Assembly: GCA_021397845.1 (NCBI GenBank)
Contig: CM038047.1
Location: 48,143,210-48,207,209, forward strand
Direction of reading: 5' to 3'
DNA length: 64,000 nt
Source: Areca catechu
Taxonomy: Eukaryota > Streptophyta > Magnoliopsida > Arecales > Arecaceae
Position numbers and translations under genes: made by a program. The notes under the pieces are model-generated. The model worked only from the letters and a program-made list of their open reading frames with translations, searched no databases and was not told where the DNA came from. Below, in pieces: positions 1 to 11,870 of the stretch. Position 1 is the stretch's first letter; each line of letters opens with the position of its first letter.

Positions 1-1680
1 CTCTAATAAATCAAAATATAGAATTTGGCTAAAAGAAGTTTCTGAACACCCCGCTCCCCCCCCCCCCCCCCCCCCCCAGCACGACCAAAAAAAAAAAATC
101 GAGAGGGAAGTAATTAAACATGGGGACATAATTCTTTATAATTCAATTACAAATCCTTGGCTGGTCTAGTGTTAACAGTTAAGTCACTACTTCCTTGGCC
201 AAAAAGGCTTGGCCAATATTTAATTTTTGAAGTGTAGGGGATTGAAGTTTGTCATAATGGAAATGCAGTCCAAATTCTAAAGCTGGGGTTGCAAGGGCAA
301 TTTTCATTTTTACTTCACCTTGTACATGTCATCTCTATAAGGACACTTGCATACAAGTTCAGATACATAAGCTTTAGCATGCATGCCAAAAACTTAGTAG
401 TCTTAGACATACACTCTAAGGTGCCCCACTCTTTCAGTCAACCCCTTCTTAACAATCTTTCTCAGAATGGTGATTTTAACATTCCTTAAATAGATAATGG
501 AGTTGTTTCAACTATGGCCTCTCTAGAAAGTTTTTGATTACTCAGTTCTTGACAGAGTTCAGGATCGCTAGAAGATTGTTCCAAATGAAGCAGTGAAATG
601 TGAAAAGCCTGTAAAGGAGTGAAGAGCCAGTATTGACTTTATCCTTGACCTTTTGATTATTCCTTTTAGACTTTCCTGAACTTTTCAAAGTTTTTGTAGC
701 TAACTCCTTCGATATTCAATCCACTGGCTGGTCATGTGTCTTCATTGCCTGCATTTCTCTCTCCATTTAGCACCTCTTCTCTTATACAATGACTTGCTGA
801 TAATGTACATTCAGATGCTTGCTTCTGGCATAAAAAGGATTTTCTGCCTTGAATTGGCTGACTTGGTTTCCTCAGTGTATTGACACTAGATCATCTGTTA
901 TTTGCTGTAAATCCTTTATTAGTTGTTTAAATGCAGTAATCTATCTAATCTCTCTCTCTCTCTGAAGACTCTAGGGTCTAGTCTGCTGTCATTATAAAAA
1001 TGAAGGTGGTAAGAGTCTGAAAAACCAGAAAAAAAAGGAAGGAAGGAAAGAAGAAGAAAGACTAATCCTAGCCCAGTAGCCCCTCCAACCAATGTTTTCC
1101 ATACCACACTAAACTAGGTGGTATGCACTATACCGTACTATATTGGTTTGGTATTGGTACATGGTATGGGGGCGTACTAACACTCGGTACACATCAAAAT
1201 AGCCCTGTACCGACAAAATAACATATTGGCACTGGTATGGGGCCTGGTACTAAGAGGTGAACCCTGTCTCCAAACTTCCATCACGTTAGACTCAACCTGG
1301 GATTTTCAATTCTACAAAGATTCTCTCATCAGCCTCTATTCCTATCTGGTACAGCCAAAGCCCCTTGTCCAATCAGCACCTTTATTCTCGTCTCTAGATT
1401 CATAACCTAGCTTTGGGATCTCTTATGCTATCATAACCTTTTAAGTTTTATCCCTTTGGCATTTATTAGTTTAGTTGACAAACTTTAAGAAGGGAACTTA
1501 TTTAAATCTGCTAATCTCTCAGACTGCATTTGAAGGTTTAAGTTCCAAAGCCATGATTCCTTTGTTTCCAACAGGTTTGACCAGCTACTGGGTAGCTAAA
1601 GTTAAATTCTAATGGATCTATGCATCAGCCAACTGTTGGTTATGGTGTTTTTGAAGTTGGTGATACTCTATTGTTGTACT
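1..1680. other. Non-coding, probably intron of the left host gene
   Basis: No coding exon is recognised here. There is a pure C run at about 51-77, an A run just after it, and a short CT microsatellite near 944-962. A stretch around 1120-1250 is rich in GGTAT/GGTAC-type words of the kind common in degenerate dispersed repeats. As a plus-strand terminal exon lies at 2853, this is most simply intronic or upstream sequence of that gene, but no earlier exon was found. The open frames in this stretch are short and show no family resemblance. Confidence 0.4.
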
Positions 1681-1681
1681 A

Positions 1682-2090
1682 TGGTCGATGCATCAGCCAA
1701 ATGCTGGTTATGGTGGTTTGGTTAAGGATGAAGCTGGAGATACTCTATTGTTGTACTATGTTAGGTCTTTGTTCCTTCTCTGTTGTTGTACTATGGTAGG
1801 TCTTTGTTCCATCCACATGTATCATATGATGAATACTTGGGTGCTGGTCAAGGATTGGGACATCCAATACAGGTGGAAGAAGACCATATAAAACTATGGA
1901 TTGAGTTGGACTCAAAAACACTTGTGGAGTGGGTTAATAAGAAAGGGGAACCATCTTAGGATATTAGCCACCTTCTTGTGAAATTATGGAAGTTTATAGC
2001 CTCTTTGGAAGATTATTGAGTCACTCGTATGGAGAGAAGGGAACCATGCTGAAGATTTTGTGTCTAAAACTGTTCCTAGTACTCTAGGGG
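1682..2090 (+). pseudogene. Decayed RNase H-like fragment (LINE/RVT_3 type)
   Basis: The translation of 1688-1760 contains GYGGLVKDEAGDTLL, which resembles the start of plant RVT_3 RNase H domains (G-x-GG-L-[VI]-[KR]-D). After a frame break, 1900-2080 gives ELDSKTLVEWVNKKGEPS, then stops, then a stretch matching the family's xxREGNHxADFVSK ending. It is therefore a broken RNase H domain of the sort found at the end of plant LINE polyproteins. The first part is locally duplicated: the ATGCATCAGCCAA block occurs at about 1620 and 1688, and the TACTATG..AGGTCTTTGTTCC block occurs twice near 1755 and 1790. It lies in the presumed intron of the kinase-like gene. No reverse transcriptase part was seen. 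Confidence 0.5.
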
Positions 2091-2852
2091 AAGATCTAGT
2101 TGTCCCGGTTATCTGAAATTATCTGTCCTACCTGTCTTGTTTCTATTATTGAAGATGATAGGTAGGGAAGAGCATACAATAAAATAGATCTTGAGATTTA
2201 TACCATTTTGTCCTTTACATGATAAATGTCAAAAGAAGTTTTAAATTGAATCGGTTGAGATGTATAGTGGGAGATGTTTGTTTGTTAGAAGTAATGTTTA
2301 AAATTGGAGAAAGTAAGACTATGGAGAATGAAAATCACAAACATGAAATGCTCGATGTAGAAAATTCTGGTCTCAGATGTAGGGTGTTTATGAAATAGAT
2401 GCAAAACAGAATTCCTGTCAGGATTAGGATTTTGTCAATGTTCAGGTCTTTAAGGTCAGCTGTCTTTCCAAAGGCATAACTGGAGTTATGCATGTCTATT
2501 GGGATGTGAAAGTACTCATTTCGAAGCTGACTTTTGAGTCCTACAAGAGTTACACATCTGCCTGGTTAGTTCAACTTCATAAATTTTAGGTTAATTCTCA
2601 TGGGCTGGTTTTCTTCAAGTTACATGGCCATGTGACTTTACTGCTGACCTCAATAATTTGCAGTTAAATTCTCATTGGATGAGATTTAAGACCTCTGTCA
2701 ATATAACTCACTGTTCTCCAACTCATCCAAATTGGAGGCAATATTTACCGAGTCAAACTGCTGGGACTTCTTTCACATGTGACACATCTGATCATCATGT
2801 GATCCAATTTGTTTTTTAACATACTATGTACTTTTCTAACTATTCATTGCAG

Positions 2853-2972
2853 ATTAATGGGGATGCCCCTATTGAAGATGTATTTGCTGAAATAGACAAG
2901 GCATTATCTTCACTTCTTGGGAAAAAATCAAAAACAGATTCAGCATCCTTGGCTGCTGGTACGAGTTGTTAG
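2853..2972 (+). CDS. Last exon of a probable adenylate-kinase-type NMP kinase
   Basis: An AG acceptor at 2851-2852 follows a pyrimidine-rich TTTTCTAACTATTCATTGC tract and opens 39 codons ending in TAG at 2970-2972. The peptide starts INGDAPIEDVFAEIDKALSS and ends in a K/S/A-rich tail. The NGDAPIEDVFxEIDKxLSSLL pattern is typical of the C-terminal helix of plant plastid-type adenylate kinases, which convert ATP + AMP to 2 ADP. This assignment rests on remembered family resemblance over 40 residues, so another NMP kinase is possible. The P-loop and lid would lie in exons left of the window; none was found in 1-2850. The exon faces the alcohol dehydrogenase gene tail to tail. It has an open, damaged duplicate at 47884. 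Confidence 0.5.
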   Translation: MNGDAPIEDVFAEIDKALSSLLGKKSKTDSASLAAGTSC

Positions 2973-3547
2973 AATTGTTGGTACTCATATATCACAGGTA
3001 AGTAGGACGGGAGAATTGGCATAACATTATGCTGGGTTTTAATTTTTCCGGTGGACACCAAAAGGCCCCATTCTCCGTTGCTGTTGATTTAATCAAAGAA
3101 AATTGTAACAGTTCCATGCATCAAAAGCTGATGTATTGTCATTTAAACAAAGCTTTGATTTTTTTTTTTTTTTTTCCGTAGTTTGTCGTACATTTTTAGC
3201 TATGAGACCGGCTCTTGTACCACACTTCCAATGTAAATGCAACAATTATACTTAATTATGTACATGGGCACCTTTATATACATGTATTAAAAGTAATATA
3301 AACTCTTTATCTAGCAGTCTCATGGAGTCATGGTCAATCCAACCATACCACCGCTTTCAAGCTCTTGATATCTGTCGTTCGCTCATTTCTAGGCCATGCA
3401 TCTTCTGTTGTCTCCCGGGTGTCCATGGCTGCCGTTCCACTGAAAGCAGCTCGAAATTTCAAGATAATCTCTAATGATCATTCTCACCTCAGAATTCGAA
3501 ATCAGCCATCTGTGGATTGCTTCAATCACTGCCTTGTAATCGTCTTC

Positions 3548-3950
3548 ACTGCTAGGACGAGAAATAAAAGTAATATGAATAATATCTTACTATATCCATT
3601 TTTATATCCGAATTTAATTAAATATAGATAAAATTTTGAACATTCAATTAATATTCATATATATATTTATATTTATTAAAAAAATAAATATTAATAAAAA
3701 ATTATTATTAACTTGATTTATCATTTATTTAATAATATTTTTAATTTTATAATCATAATATTTAAATATCATATTAATATGTATTTATATTTATATTTTT
3801 AATAAAAAAATTATTCATATATATTTAAAATAAATATAAATATAATTTTTTATATTTTATTAATATTAATATTTATATTTATATTTATATTTATTAGATA
3901 AAATAAATATAAATATGAATAGTCTTATCCAATCCAATTCCAACTTTAAC
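3548..3950. repeat. AT-rich insertion absent from the duplicate copy
   Basis: The duplicate at 48600-48620 passes directly from GACTGCCTTGCA to CCAGGACC, whereas here about 350-400 bases of almost pure A/T sequence intervene. The insert begins with AAAGTAATATGAATAATATC and closes with AAATATGAATAGTC, so its ends are weakly inverted. A degenerate AT-rich MITE is the simplest reading. No clear target duplication was found. The alternative is a deletion in copy 2. Confidence 0.5.
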
Positions 3951-5448
3951 CAGGATCTTTTCTATCCCAGACTTCTTGGCCAGCTGCGGCCCTGTACTAA
4001 TAATAGCCAAGGCCTGGGCAATGGAAGTCTTCTGGTAACCCAATGGTGGAGTTGAAAGAAAAAGTAAGCAATCTTGTGGCCAACCGGGTTCCACCTGCTA
4101 AGCCCGGTGCTGCCCTTCCTGTTTCTTTATTAAGCTCGTAAATGTCATCATTATTTTCTCTGTGGCGGTACACAAGGCTACAGAATTGTGCGCAAGAGAA
4201 GAAGCCTGACCGTGGCTTCAGTAGCTCAAGGCCTGATGTTGCGAGCAATATACCCCTGAACAGCGGTAATGAGGCGTAGCTTTTTGGACTAAGCCTAGTA
4301 GTAAAAGCTAGTGGAGATGCCAATGAAAGGCTGAGGATTTAACCTATATCGTGTCACTAGAGTTGATCTCAGGTCGTCCAGAACTCAGTTAGTTCGGTAC
4401 AAACCATAGGAGGAGGCTAAGCTTTGTATGAAGCTTGGGTCGATACTTGTGTTAATAAAATAGCCATGTTTTAGTGGCTGCATGCGTGCTTCCCGCTTGG
4501 CCTCATGGCATTTTGAACTTGAAGATTTTTCAGTGCTAGAGAGAGACTCCCCCATCACCGAGTAATCATCACCAGAACCGAGTAATCATCATAGAAAAGT
4601 TCACCGAAATGGCTGCTATCCTTCTAACCTATTTGTGTTCTCTTTTATCTATCAATAAGAATCAGAGGATGAAGTGATATGTTTTTGTATGATAAGAACC
4701 TTATAAACAAGGTGAGAAGGTGAGATGACCAATGATATGATAAAATCTCCATTGCTCCCAAGAAAGAAATTTACTGACAGATGTATCGGGTCAGAAGTAG
4801 TGTGATGATTAATTGTCATCACGTAATGACCACATTTCTCCACCCCTTGCCTTCAATTCATTTTATTTTGTAAATTTAGGATCAAGGTGTAACATTTGCA
4901 AAAGTTTCCTCTAGGAAAGGCCGAGGTTAGCGTTTTTTAATCTTGTGCTTAGCTTTTTGTGGAATGTGGTTGGAAAAGCCTTTTTTTTTTTTTTTCTTGA
5001 TGGAAAAAGAGGAAAGTAGGGGCGGGGTCCCAGGTTTACTTGCAATTTATTCAAGGGCTAGGTTAGAATTCAACTTACATTGCTCTATAAGTTTTCTTCT
5101 ATTAAGTTCTTTAAGATACTTTGATGCAGATTTTATAGAGTTAATAAAGCTTGTATCTATAGGTTGAGGAATCCATCTCGTTGCTTTCCCTTTCTCTTTT
5201 CTTCCCTGGTCTTCTATTCTTCCTATCCCTTCATATTTTTGGTACAAGAGCATGCAAAGCCGCATTGTTTGGTATCAAAACTTCACGGCTCTGCATCAAG
5301 AGTCACAACTAAAATCAACGAGCTCTGCATCAAGATTCACAACTAACATCAATGAGCTCTTCTTGTATGAACTCCAGCCCAGCAATGTTCATTTCCAACA
5401 TGGCAGGAAACAGAGTCGCGCAACCATTAAATGCGAGAACGTACATTT

Positions 5449-6521
5449 TATTAGAAAAATATCTTATAATTAAATAAAATTGACGCGCGTGCGACGGTAA
5501 TAAGGATGCTTTGCAGGTGCACTTTGCACGTATGCATCGTCGCAAGGAGCTTGAGAAGTCTTTAAATTTTTTCTGATCAAATAGATCCGACGGTCGGGAT
5601 CAAATGGATCCAATGGTCGAGATTGATTGAACCAAGATCGTATTGGCACGGCAGGGTTGCAGGGAGGAGGGTCGACTCGGTTCTGCTAGGAGTCGGCTCT
5701 GATCCACAGGATGGGTAACATGTGGTCTGGCCAAGTCGACTCGAGGGGTTCGAGCTAGCTCAGATCCACATAACAGGTAATATGAGGTCTGGCCGAGTCG
5801 ACTCGAGGGATTCGAGTCGACTCGTCTAGAGTGCTCTCTGCAACAAGGAGCCGACTCGAGAGTTCGAGCCGACTGGGATGACGGGATTTCAGAATCACGA
5901 AACAACTGATCACGCATCCGAAGGCGTTGATAGCGTAATCACGCATCCGTTCACGTATCAACATTTCTTCTGATGATCATGGGTGCCATCGGATTATGAA
6001 ATGATGTATTGAAAAGCGTGCTAATCGCGTGATCTAAAGATCACGGTATGAATCAGCGTATCATGTCGTCCGATCACGGTTGAGGAAGCGTATTGATCGC
6101 GTAATCTTCAGATTGTGGTGGCATCCGATCGCGATTGAGGAAGCTTATTGATCACGTAATCTTCAGATCGCGATTTAGAAAAAGCGTATCTCACTATGAA
6201 AAGCCATCGGTAACTCTCTCCAATCACATCTGAGGAGTTGCTTCCAAGGGACATCTTAAGGCTATAAATAGGTTTTCATTCCTCGTTCATTTCATCCCAA
6301 TTTTCTCTTTCCTTCTCTTAGGCATTTGCATACTCTGAATAACAGAGTATAGCTATAGTGCATAGGAAGTCTCTTAGGCATTTGCATACTGTGAATAATA
6401 GAGTATAGCTATAGTACATATAAGAGAGAAAAGCATTTCTGGTTCGAATTTTTGGTGAATTGTAGTGTTGCTTTCGCCAGAAAAAAACCATTGTATCCTG
6501 AGAGACAATCGTCATCCACCA
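5449..6521 (+). mobile_element. Probable Ty1/copia-like solo LTR, left part
   Basis: This is LTR-like sequence split by the Tat element. It holds a TATA box (GCTATAAATAGG) at 6263, and its right-hand part resumes at 21533. Proposed ends are TATTAG at 5449 (a TG start mutated to TA) and ...ACCAACA at 21637, flanked by CATTT (5444-5448) and CATTC (21638-21642), a 4/5 target duplication. The borders are therefore tentative. Short internal repeats are visible: two about 80-bp copies around 5690-5830 (TCGACTCGAGGG), about 60-bp copies at 6010-6180 (GATCACGGTTGAGGAAGCG) and a 57-bp pair at 6323-6425 (CTTAGGCATTTGCATACT). No copia gag-pol is present, which fits a solo LTR. Confidence 0.5.
6263..6270 (+). 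promoter_or_regulatory. TATA box of the solo LTR
   Basis: TATAAATA within GCTATAAATAGG is a near-consensus plant TATA element. It is followed by pyrimidine-rich CATTCCTCGTTCATTTCATCC, typical of an LTR transcription start region. It is called from sequence only. Confidence 0.55.
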
Positions 6522-9084
6522 TGTTGCCAATCTTACCGCTATGGCCTGTAGCTTATGAGCTGGCATCGGATTTTGGACTCCTTCACTTCGGGATCTCCAA
6601 GCTTCCGGTCCTGCAAAACAAGGTCAGAGACCCGGGTCAGGGATTCCGGCGAGAGCACTCCGTCGGTCAAGTCAACTAGCGGCAAGATGGAACAGATCCA
6701 CTAAGACGGGTCTCCGCCAGATTCCCGTGCTTACAGGAGGTTTTTATGAAAGAAAATATGGGAACGAGAGGGGTTGACACCCAATTTCCTGCACTGGACT
6801 CGCCGGGCTTGCATCTGGGAACTTCCGGGGGCCCCAAAATCGTTATCCCTTTCTCTAGGTGCTCTTTCCTCTCGGTGGCTTACCTTCCCGTCCGCTTTTA
6901 CCTTCATTTCCTTCCCTCCCGGAGGCCCTCGGAGGTTCCTCTTCGAGTCTAGGAGTTAAGCGGCGACCTTGCCTCATCTGTAGTGCTGTCACGAAAGGAG
7001 GAACCTGGCGGGATCTCGAGCCAAGCATGGGAGTCCTCATGTCGGGGCGTTGACTGTGGATTTTCAGGGTTCCAGGCCCCTGTCCGCAAGGATTCAATAC
7101 CTCGATCACGAGGCCTTCCTTAACTAGTGTAAACGAGGTTCCGCGCGCTGTTGCAGGCCATACCGGGTGCCCTATACAGGACACGCCGACTCTAGCATTG
7201 ACCTCGCGGCTCGTGCCTTTGATCCCCGGAGGCTTTGCAAGGCAGGGCTGACTTCGGCCGAGGTGGACCCATCAGGGGGTGCCACCTGGCGGAATGGTAG
7301 GAGCGCCTGGCTCGACCTCGGCGAGGTGGACCCGTCTTGGGGTGCCACCTGGCGAGGGACCAGAAGCCACCAGCTTCGGTCGAGGTGGACCCCTCATGGG
7401 TGGACACCTGGCGAAGTGGCAGAGGAAGGCTCGACTTCGGCCGTGGTGGACCCATCTTGGGGTGCCACCTAGCGAAGGAGCAGGAGCGCCTGGCTCGACC
7501 TCGGCGAGGTGGACCCGTCTTGGGGCGCCACCTGGCGAAGGAGCAGAGGCCGCCAGCTTCGGCCGAGGTTGATCCCTTCTAGGTGGACACCTGGCGAAGT
7601 GGTAGAGGAAGGCTCGACTTCGGCCGAGGTGGACCCGTCTTGGGGTGCCACTTGGTGAAGGAGCAGGAGCGCCTGGCTCGACCTCGACGAGGTGGACCCG
7701 TCTTGGGGCGCCACCTGGCAAGGGAGCAGAGGCCGCCAGCTTCGGTCGAGGTGGACCCCTCCTGGGTGGACACCTAGCGAAGTGGCAGAGGAAGGCTCGA
7801 CTTAGATCGAGGTGGACCCGTCTTGGGGTCCCACCTGGCGAAGGAGCATGAGCGCCTGGCTTGACCTCGACGAGGTGGACCCGTCTTAGGGTGCCACCTG
7901 GCGAGGGAGCAGAGGCTGCTAGCTTCGACCGAGGTGGACCCCTCCTGGGTGGAAACCTGGCAAAGTGGCAGAGGAGGAAGGCTCGACTTCGTCCGAGGTG
8001 GACTCGTCTTGGGGTGCCACTTGGCGAAGGAGCAGGAGCGCCTGGCTCGACCTCGGTGAGGTGGACCCGTCTTGGGGCGCCACCTGGTGAGGAAGTAGAG
8101 GCTGCCAGCTTCAGCCGAAGTGGACCCCTCCTGGTTGGACACCTGGCGAAGTGGCAGAGGAAGGCTCGACTTCGGCCGAGGTGGACCCATCTTGGGGTGC
8201 CACCTGGCGAAGGAGCAGGAGTGCCTGGCTCAACCTCGGCAAGGTGGACCCGTCTTGGGGTGCCACCTAGCGAGGGAGCAGAGGCCGCCAGCTTCGGCCG
8301 AGGTGGACCCCTCCTGGGTGGACACCTGGCAAAGTAACAGAGGAAGGCTCGACTTTGGCCGAGGTGGACCCGTCTTGGGGTGCCACCTGGCGAAGGAGCA
8401 AGAGTGCCTGGCTTGACCTTGGCAAGGTGGACCCGTCTTGGGCGCCACCTGGCGAGGGAGCAGAGGCCGCCAGCTTTGACCGAGGTGGACCCCTCCTGGG
8501 TGGACACCTGGCGAAGTGGCAGAGGAAGGCTCGACTTCGGCCGAGATGGACCTGTCTTGGGGTGCCACCTAGCGAATGAGTAGGAGCGCCTGGCTCGACC
8601 TCGACAAGGTGGACCCATCTTAGGGCGCCACCTGGCGAGGGCGTAAAGGCCGCCAGCTTCGATCGAGGTGGACCCCTCCTGGGTGGACACCTGGCGAAGT
8701 GGCAGAGGAAGGCTCGACTTCGGCCGAGGTGGACCCATCTTGGGGTGCCACCCAACGAAGGAGCAGGAGTGCCTGGCTCGACCTCGGTGAGGTGGACCCG
8801 TCTTGGGGCGCCACCTGGCAAGGGAGCAGAGGCCGCCAGCTTCGACCAAGGTGGACCCCTCCTGGGTGGACACCTAGCGAAGTGGCAGAGGAAGGCTCGA
8901 CTTCGACCGAGGTGGACCCATCTTGGGGTGCCACCTGGCGAAGGAGCAGGAGCGCCTCGTCCCGGGTGAGGATGATCGCTAGCCAAGCCACCCGGGGGAA
9001 ACTTCGAAAGAAAAAATCCATGTCGCACCGCTGCCATCCAGCTGGATCTGACATACACTCCGTGTCACCGATGTTGCCATATCA
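6522..9084 (-). repeat. 3' LTR of the Tat element
   Basis: The 2,563-bp LTR is homologous to 18707-21532. The outer about 750 bp (6522-7260) and the last about 120 bp are unique sequence. The middle is a GC-rich minisatellite. The copy differs from the 5' LTR by many substitutions and by the number of minisatellite units, so the insertion is not recent or the array is unstable. Confidence 0.92.
7250..8965. repeat. 183-bp higher-order minisatellite in the 3' LTR
   Basis: About nine copies of a 183-bp unit, each made of three related subunits of 63, 59 and 61 bp. The subunits share the core CGAGGTGGACCC and differ in leader: GAAGGAGCAGGAGCGCCTGG, GAGGGAGCAGAGGCCGCCAG and GAAGTGGCAGAGGAAGGCTC. 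They recur at about 7413, 7593, 7780, 8150, 8513, 8696 and 8877. Because 183 is divisible by three and stop codons are rare, long repetitive open frames run through it on both strands. These include a 533-codon frame at 7272-8873 (minus), which has no protein-family signature and is not called as a gene. Confidence 0.93.
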
Positions 9085-9102
9085 GTTGCCCCCCATCCCC
9101 AA
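9085..9102 (-). promoter_or_regulatory. Polypurine tract of the Tat element
   Basis: On the minus strand this reads TTGGGGATGGGGGGCAAC and directly abuts the 3' LTR start TGATATGG. That is the expected place and composition for the plus-strand primer. Confidence 0.75.
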
Positions 9103-11073
9103 GTCCCATCGGAGCGTCACGGTTTGGGGTGTGTGGAGTTAATGCAGAGATGACATGGAAAGAGAAAAATCCTGTGCCATAATTGCCATGATCACTGCCG
9201 CTACGTCCATCATGTCCGAGGCCCAATCGGTGGTCGCCACGTCCATGTGCCTGACAGGCCATTAATACGCCATTCCGAACCCGAGGCAGCTTCCATTGAA
9301 CTGAAGCGTCGATGTCGGGTGTGTCTCCACGTGGCGTTCATCTGATGGCTCTGGCCAGAAAGAGACGTACGACCGCTATTCATTGAGTTTGAAAAGGAGG
9401 GGACTTTCCGGAAACGAGGCCTCTTGGCTTTCTCACACATCGCCAGCGGTTGTAGCGACCTTTTTTCATCTCCAGGGTCACCATTCCTCCGGTTCAAAAC
9501 ATCCTGGTGAGTGCCTGCGATGCCTTTTCTTCCTCTTCTACCTTTCGATTCCGTGTCACCCCGAATCTGTCTCTTTCTCATTTCTTCTCCCTGAAGGCCC
9601 ATCGCCATCATTCCTCTTCCAATCCGGATGAGGCCGGTCCTTCCCGGTCGAGGACTCCATCGCCTTCCTCCTCAGAGGGGAAAGAGATTCCGGTTGAGGT
9701 CCGAAGGCAACTGCAGCCTGGGACTGTGACCATAAGCATTCCTAGGGGTCCTAGATCTCTCCCCGTTGTTTTTGCACGTCACATCTCTGCCCTTTCTCTT
9801 CCGGTGGCAGAGATCTCCTCTTCCGGTCCCTCTAGTTATACCTCAACGATGACCGGAGACGATCTCTCTTGGATCCGGATACGTATGGGGTCCCGGATTC
9901 AATTCAGCTTTCGCTCCCAGGTCCGAGGGATCAAGTAACCTCGAGCAGCCCAGGGAGGGTTGCTTTCTACGAGGACTTCCTTGTCGGGGGTCTTCGTTTT
10001 CCTCTTCATCCTTTCTTTCTCTCCTTCCTTGATCACTTCCGCTTGGTCCCGGTCCAGTTGGCTCCTAATGCCATCCGGGTCATCTTCGCCTTCATTGTCT
10101 TCTGCCATTTCCATGGGTTTATTGCCCACTTTTCGCTGTTCAGGGCCCTCTTCACCCTAAAATGCTACTCCACCGATGATGGCTGGTGGTATCTTTCTTC
10201 CCGGCCTAGGTGTCTTAGGTTCGATCTCCCCACATCGATTAAGGGGTGGAAGAACCTTTTCTTCTTTGCCTCGGTCTAGGATGTCGACTGGGCCTGGAGT
10301 GAGCCAGACGGGTCCCCGAACCGAAACTCCCAGGTCAAGCCGGCCGACCAGGAGGTTTACGCTCAGATGTTGGGTGACATGGTCCCAGCCCTCGAGGTCC
10401 TGCTCTTGGAGCAGAATTTGTTCGAGGCAGGAATCAGTCCAATCCGGGCGTTGGGTGAGACCCTGGGTCTTCTTCCTTCACCTTAACTTTCTTTCCACTC
10501 TCTGCTTCTTTCTTTTTGAAATGGCCTGATTGTTTCCTTTCTCCAGGGATGAAATTCTCCGTTGAGAGCTTGATGGAGGGCGCTCGGAAGAGGGGCACCG
10601 CTGAAGGGGCCCAGGAGGCTCCGCCAAAGAAGGCTCGCACCGAGGCGAGCCAGGGGCCCGGGCCGACCCCAGCTCCTACTGGACCCATGGCAATGGGCCC
10701 TACCCCCAGACCGCCCCAATCTCGCGCACCCGACGTGCTCATCGTCGAGCTCGACAGGGCTGAGGGTGAGGGGAGGCCGGAACCTCCCCGGGCGGCGCCT
10801 GCTGCGGCCACCGTGCTGGTTGCCCCTGCGGTGGCCCCTAGGGTGGTGGCGGCCTCACCGACGGCCGCACTACCCAGCGGAGGGGCAGCTGCTCAGCCTA
10901 CAACCGATGCTCACCCTCCACAATCGGGACTCAACGCTAGCTCCTCCGTCATCCACGATCAAGGGCTCGCAGAGAAAATGATGGAGTTCGCTTGCATGCC
11001 CCGGGACCGCCGCCTGAGGGGCGGCCGGGACTACGCCGACGCGCTGCTCGGGATCCTCCCCCTACTCTTCACG

Positions 11074-11870
11074 GTGAGTTTCGAGCTCTCTCTCTTTTTT
11101 TAATATTCTAGTTGGGCTTCTCTAACTAGGGATGGCAATAAAACCCAAACCCATAGGTACCCGACCCGATTGAGCCGAGTAGTCAACGCTTTGACCGGGT
11201 TTGGGCCGGGTTTGGGTAAAATCCGAATGCCTAACTTTGGGTTTAGGCCGGGACTGGATAGATATACACCCGACCCGAACCCGACCCAAATTATTTTAAT
11301 ATTTAAATAATAAATATATAATAAATATATATTTTATTAAATATTAATTATTAGTTATTAAATTTTAAAATACTTAATTATTTTATAATTAATATATATT
11401 TTATAAATTATATTTATGTTTTTATTTACTTCATAAGTATTGAATTAAGTCTTGTTGAATTTTATTTATTTAAGATAATTTAAATTTAATTTTGATTGAA
11501 TATGAAATTAAATGCTGTTAAACTAAAAATGTAGTTAAATTTTATTTATTTAATGTATGTATAATTTATAAAATGATAGATAATTTTAAGATTGATAAAA
11601 ATAAAAAAATATTTAATATGACTCAATTGGGTTTGGGACGGGTAAACCCGATTACCCAATACCCAATTAAGATGGGTTTGGATAAAAAAAATCCAGTCCT
11701 GATAGGGTTTGGGCCGGGTTTGGGTAGTGTATTGAATATTTGGATTTGGGCTTGGGTAGTTATGAACCCGGCCCGAACCCGGTCCATTGCCATCCCTATC
11801 TCTAACGTCATATTCTTTCTCCGATGCAAATCGGGACTGATTTGTTGCTGTTGAGAAACTTTCTCTCCAG
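11074..11870 (+). other. Intron of the antisense Tat gene
   Basis: A GTGAGT donor at 11074 and a TTTCTCTCCAG acceptor ending at 11870 bracket this intron; an upstream acceptor nearer 11823 cannot be excluded. Most of its length is a hAT-like MITE, so the original intron was only about 120 bp. Confidence 0.55.
11127..11798. mobile_element. hAT-like MITE in the antisense-gene intron
   Basis: Terminal inverted repeats TAGGGATGGCAAT ... ATTGCCATCCCTA are flanked by a perfect 8-bp target duplication TCTCTAAC (11119-11126 and 11799-11806). Just inside are GC-rich stretches of CCCGACCCG/CGGGTTTGG type facing each other, and the centre is very AT-rich. There is no coding sequence. The TAGGG start and 8-bp duplication are hAT hallmarks. 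Confidence 0.9.

Larger units (their letters stand above)
2570..5440. repeat. Segmental duplication, copy 1, left block
   Basis: This block matches 47640-49384 and 53447-54290 in the same orientation and order. Shared landmarks are the kinase terminal exon (2853 / 47884), the CCACCGCTTTCAAGCTC stretch (about 3350 / 48445), the GTTAATAAAATAGCC stretch (about 4450 / 48818), the TTTTATTTTGTAAATTTAGG stretch (about 4861 / 49213) and the AAAAAGAGGAAAG stretch (about 5005 / 53648). Copy 1 has extra AT-rich sequence at 3548-3950 and extra sequence at about 4100-4430. Copy 2 has an LTR element instead. The block continues at 21690 and again at 34485 once the inserted elements are taken out. Confidence 0.85.

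Noticed and set aside
3997..4323. Minus-strand frame resembling an organelle transit peptide
   Set aside because: The matching segment of the duplicate (48.6-48.8 kb) does not preserve the frame, and no downstream exon is recognised.
7272..8873. 533-codon minus-strand frame, and many others on both strands at 7.2-9.1 and 19.3-21.5 kb
   Set aside because: They are products of a minisatellite whose period is a multiple of three. Overlapping frames exist in several phases, composition is repetitive (RVHL, PSPGGTPR) and no family pattern is present.
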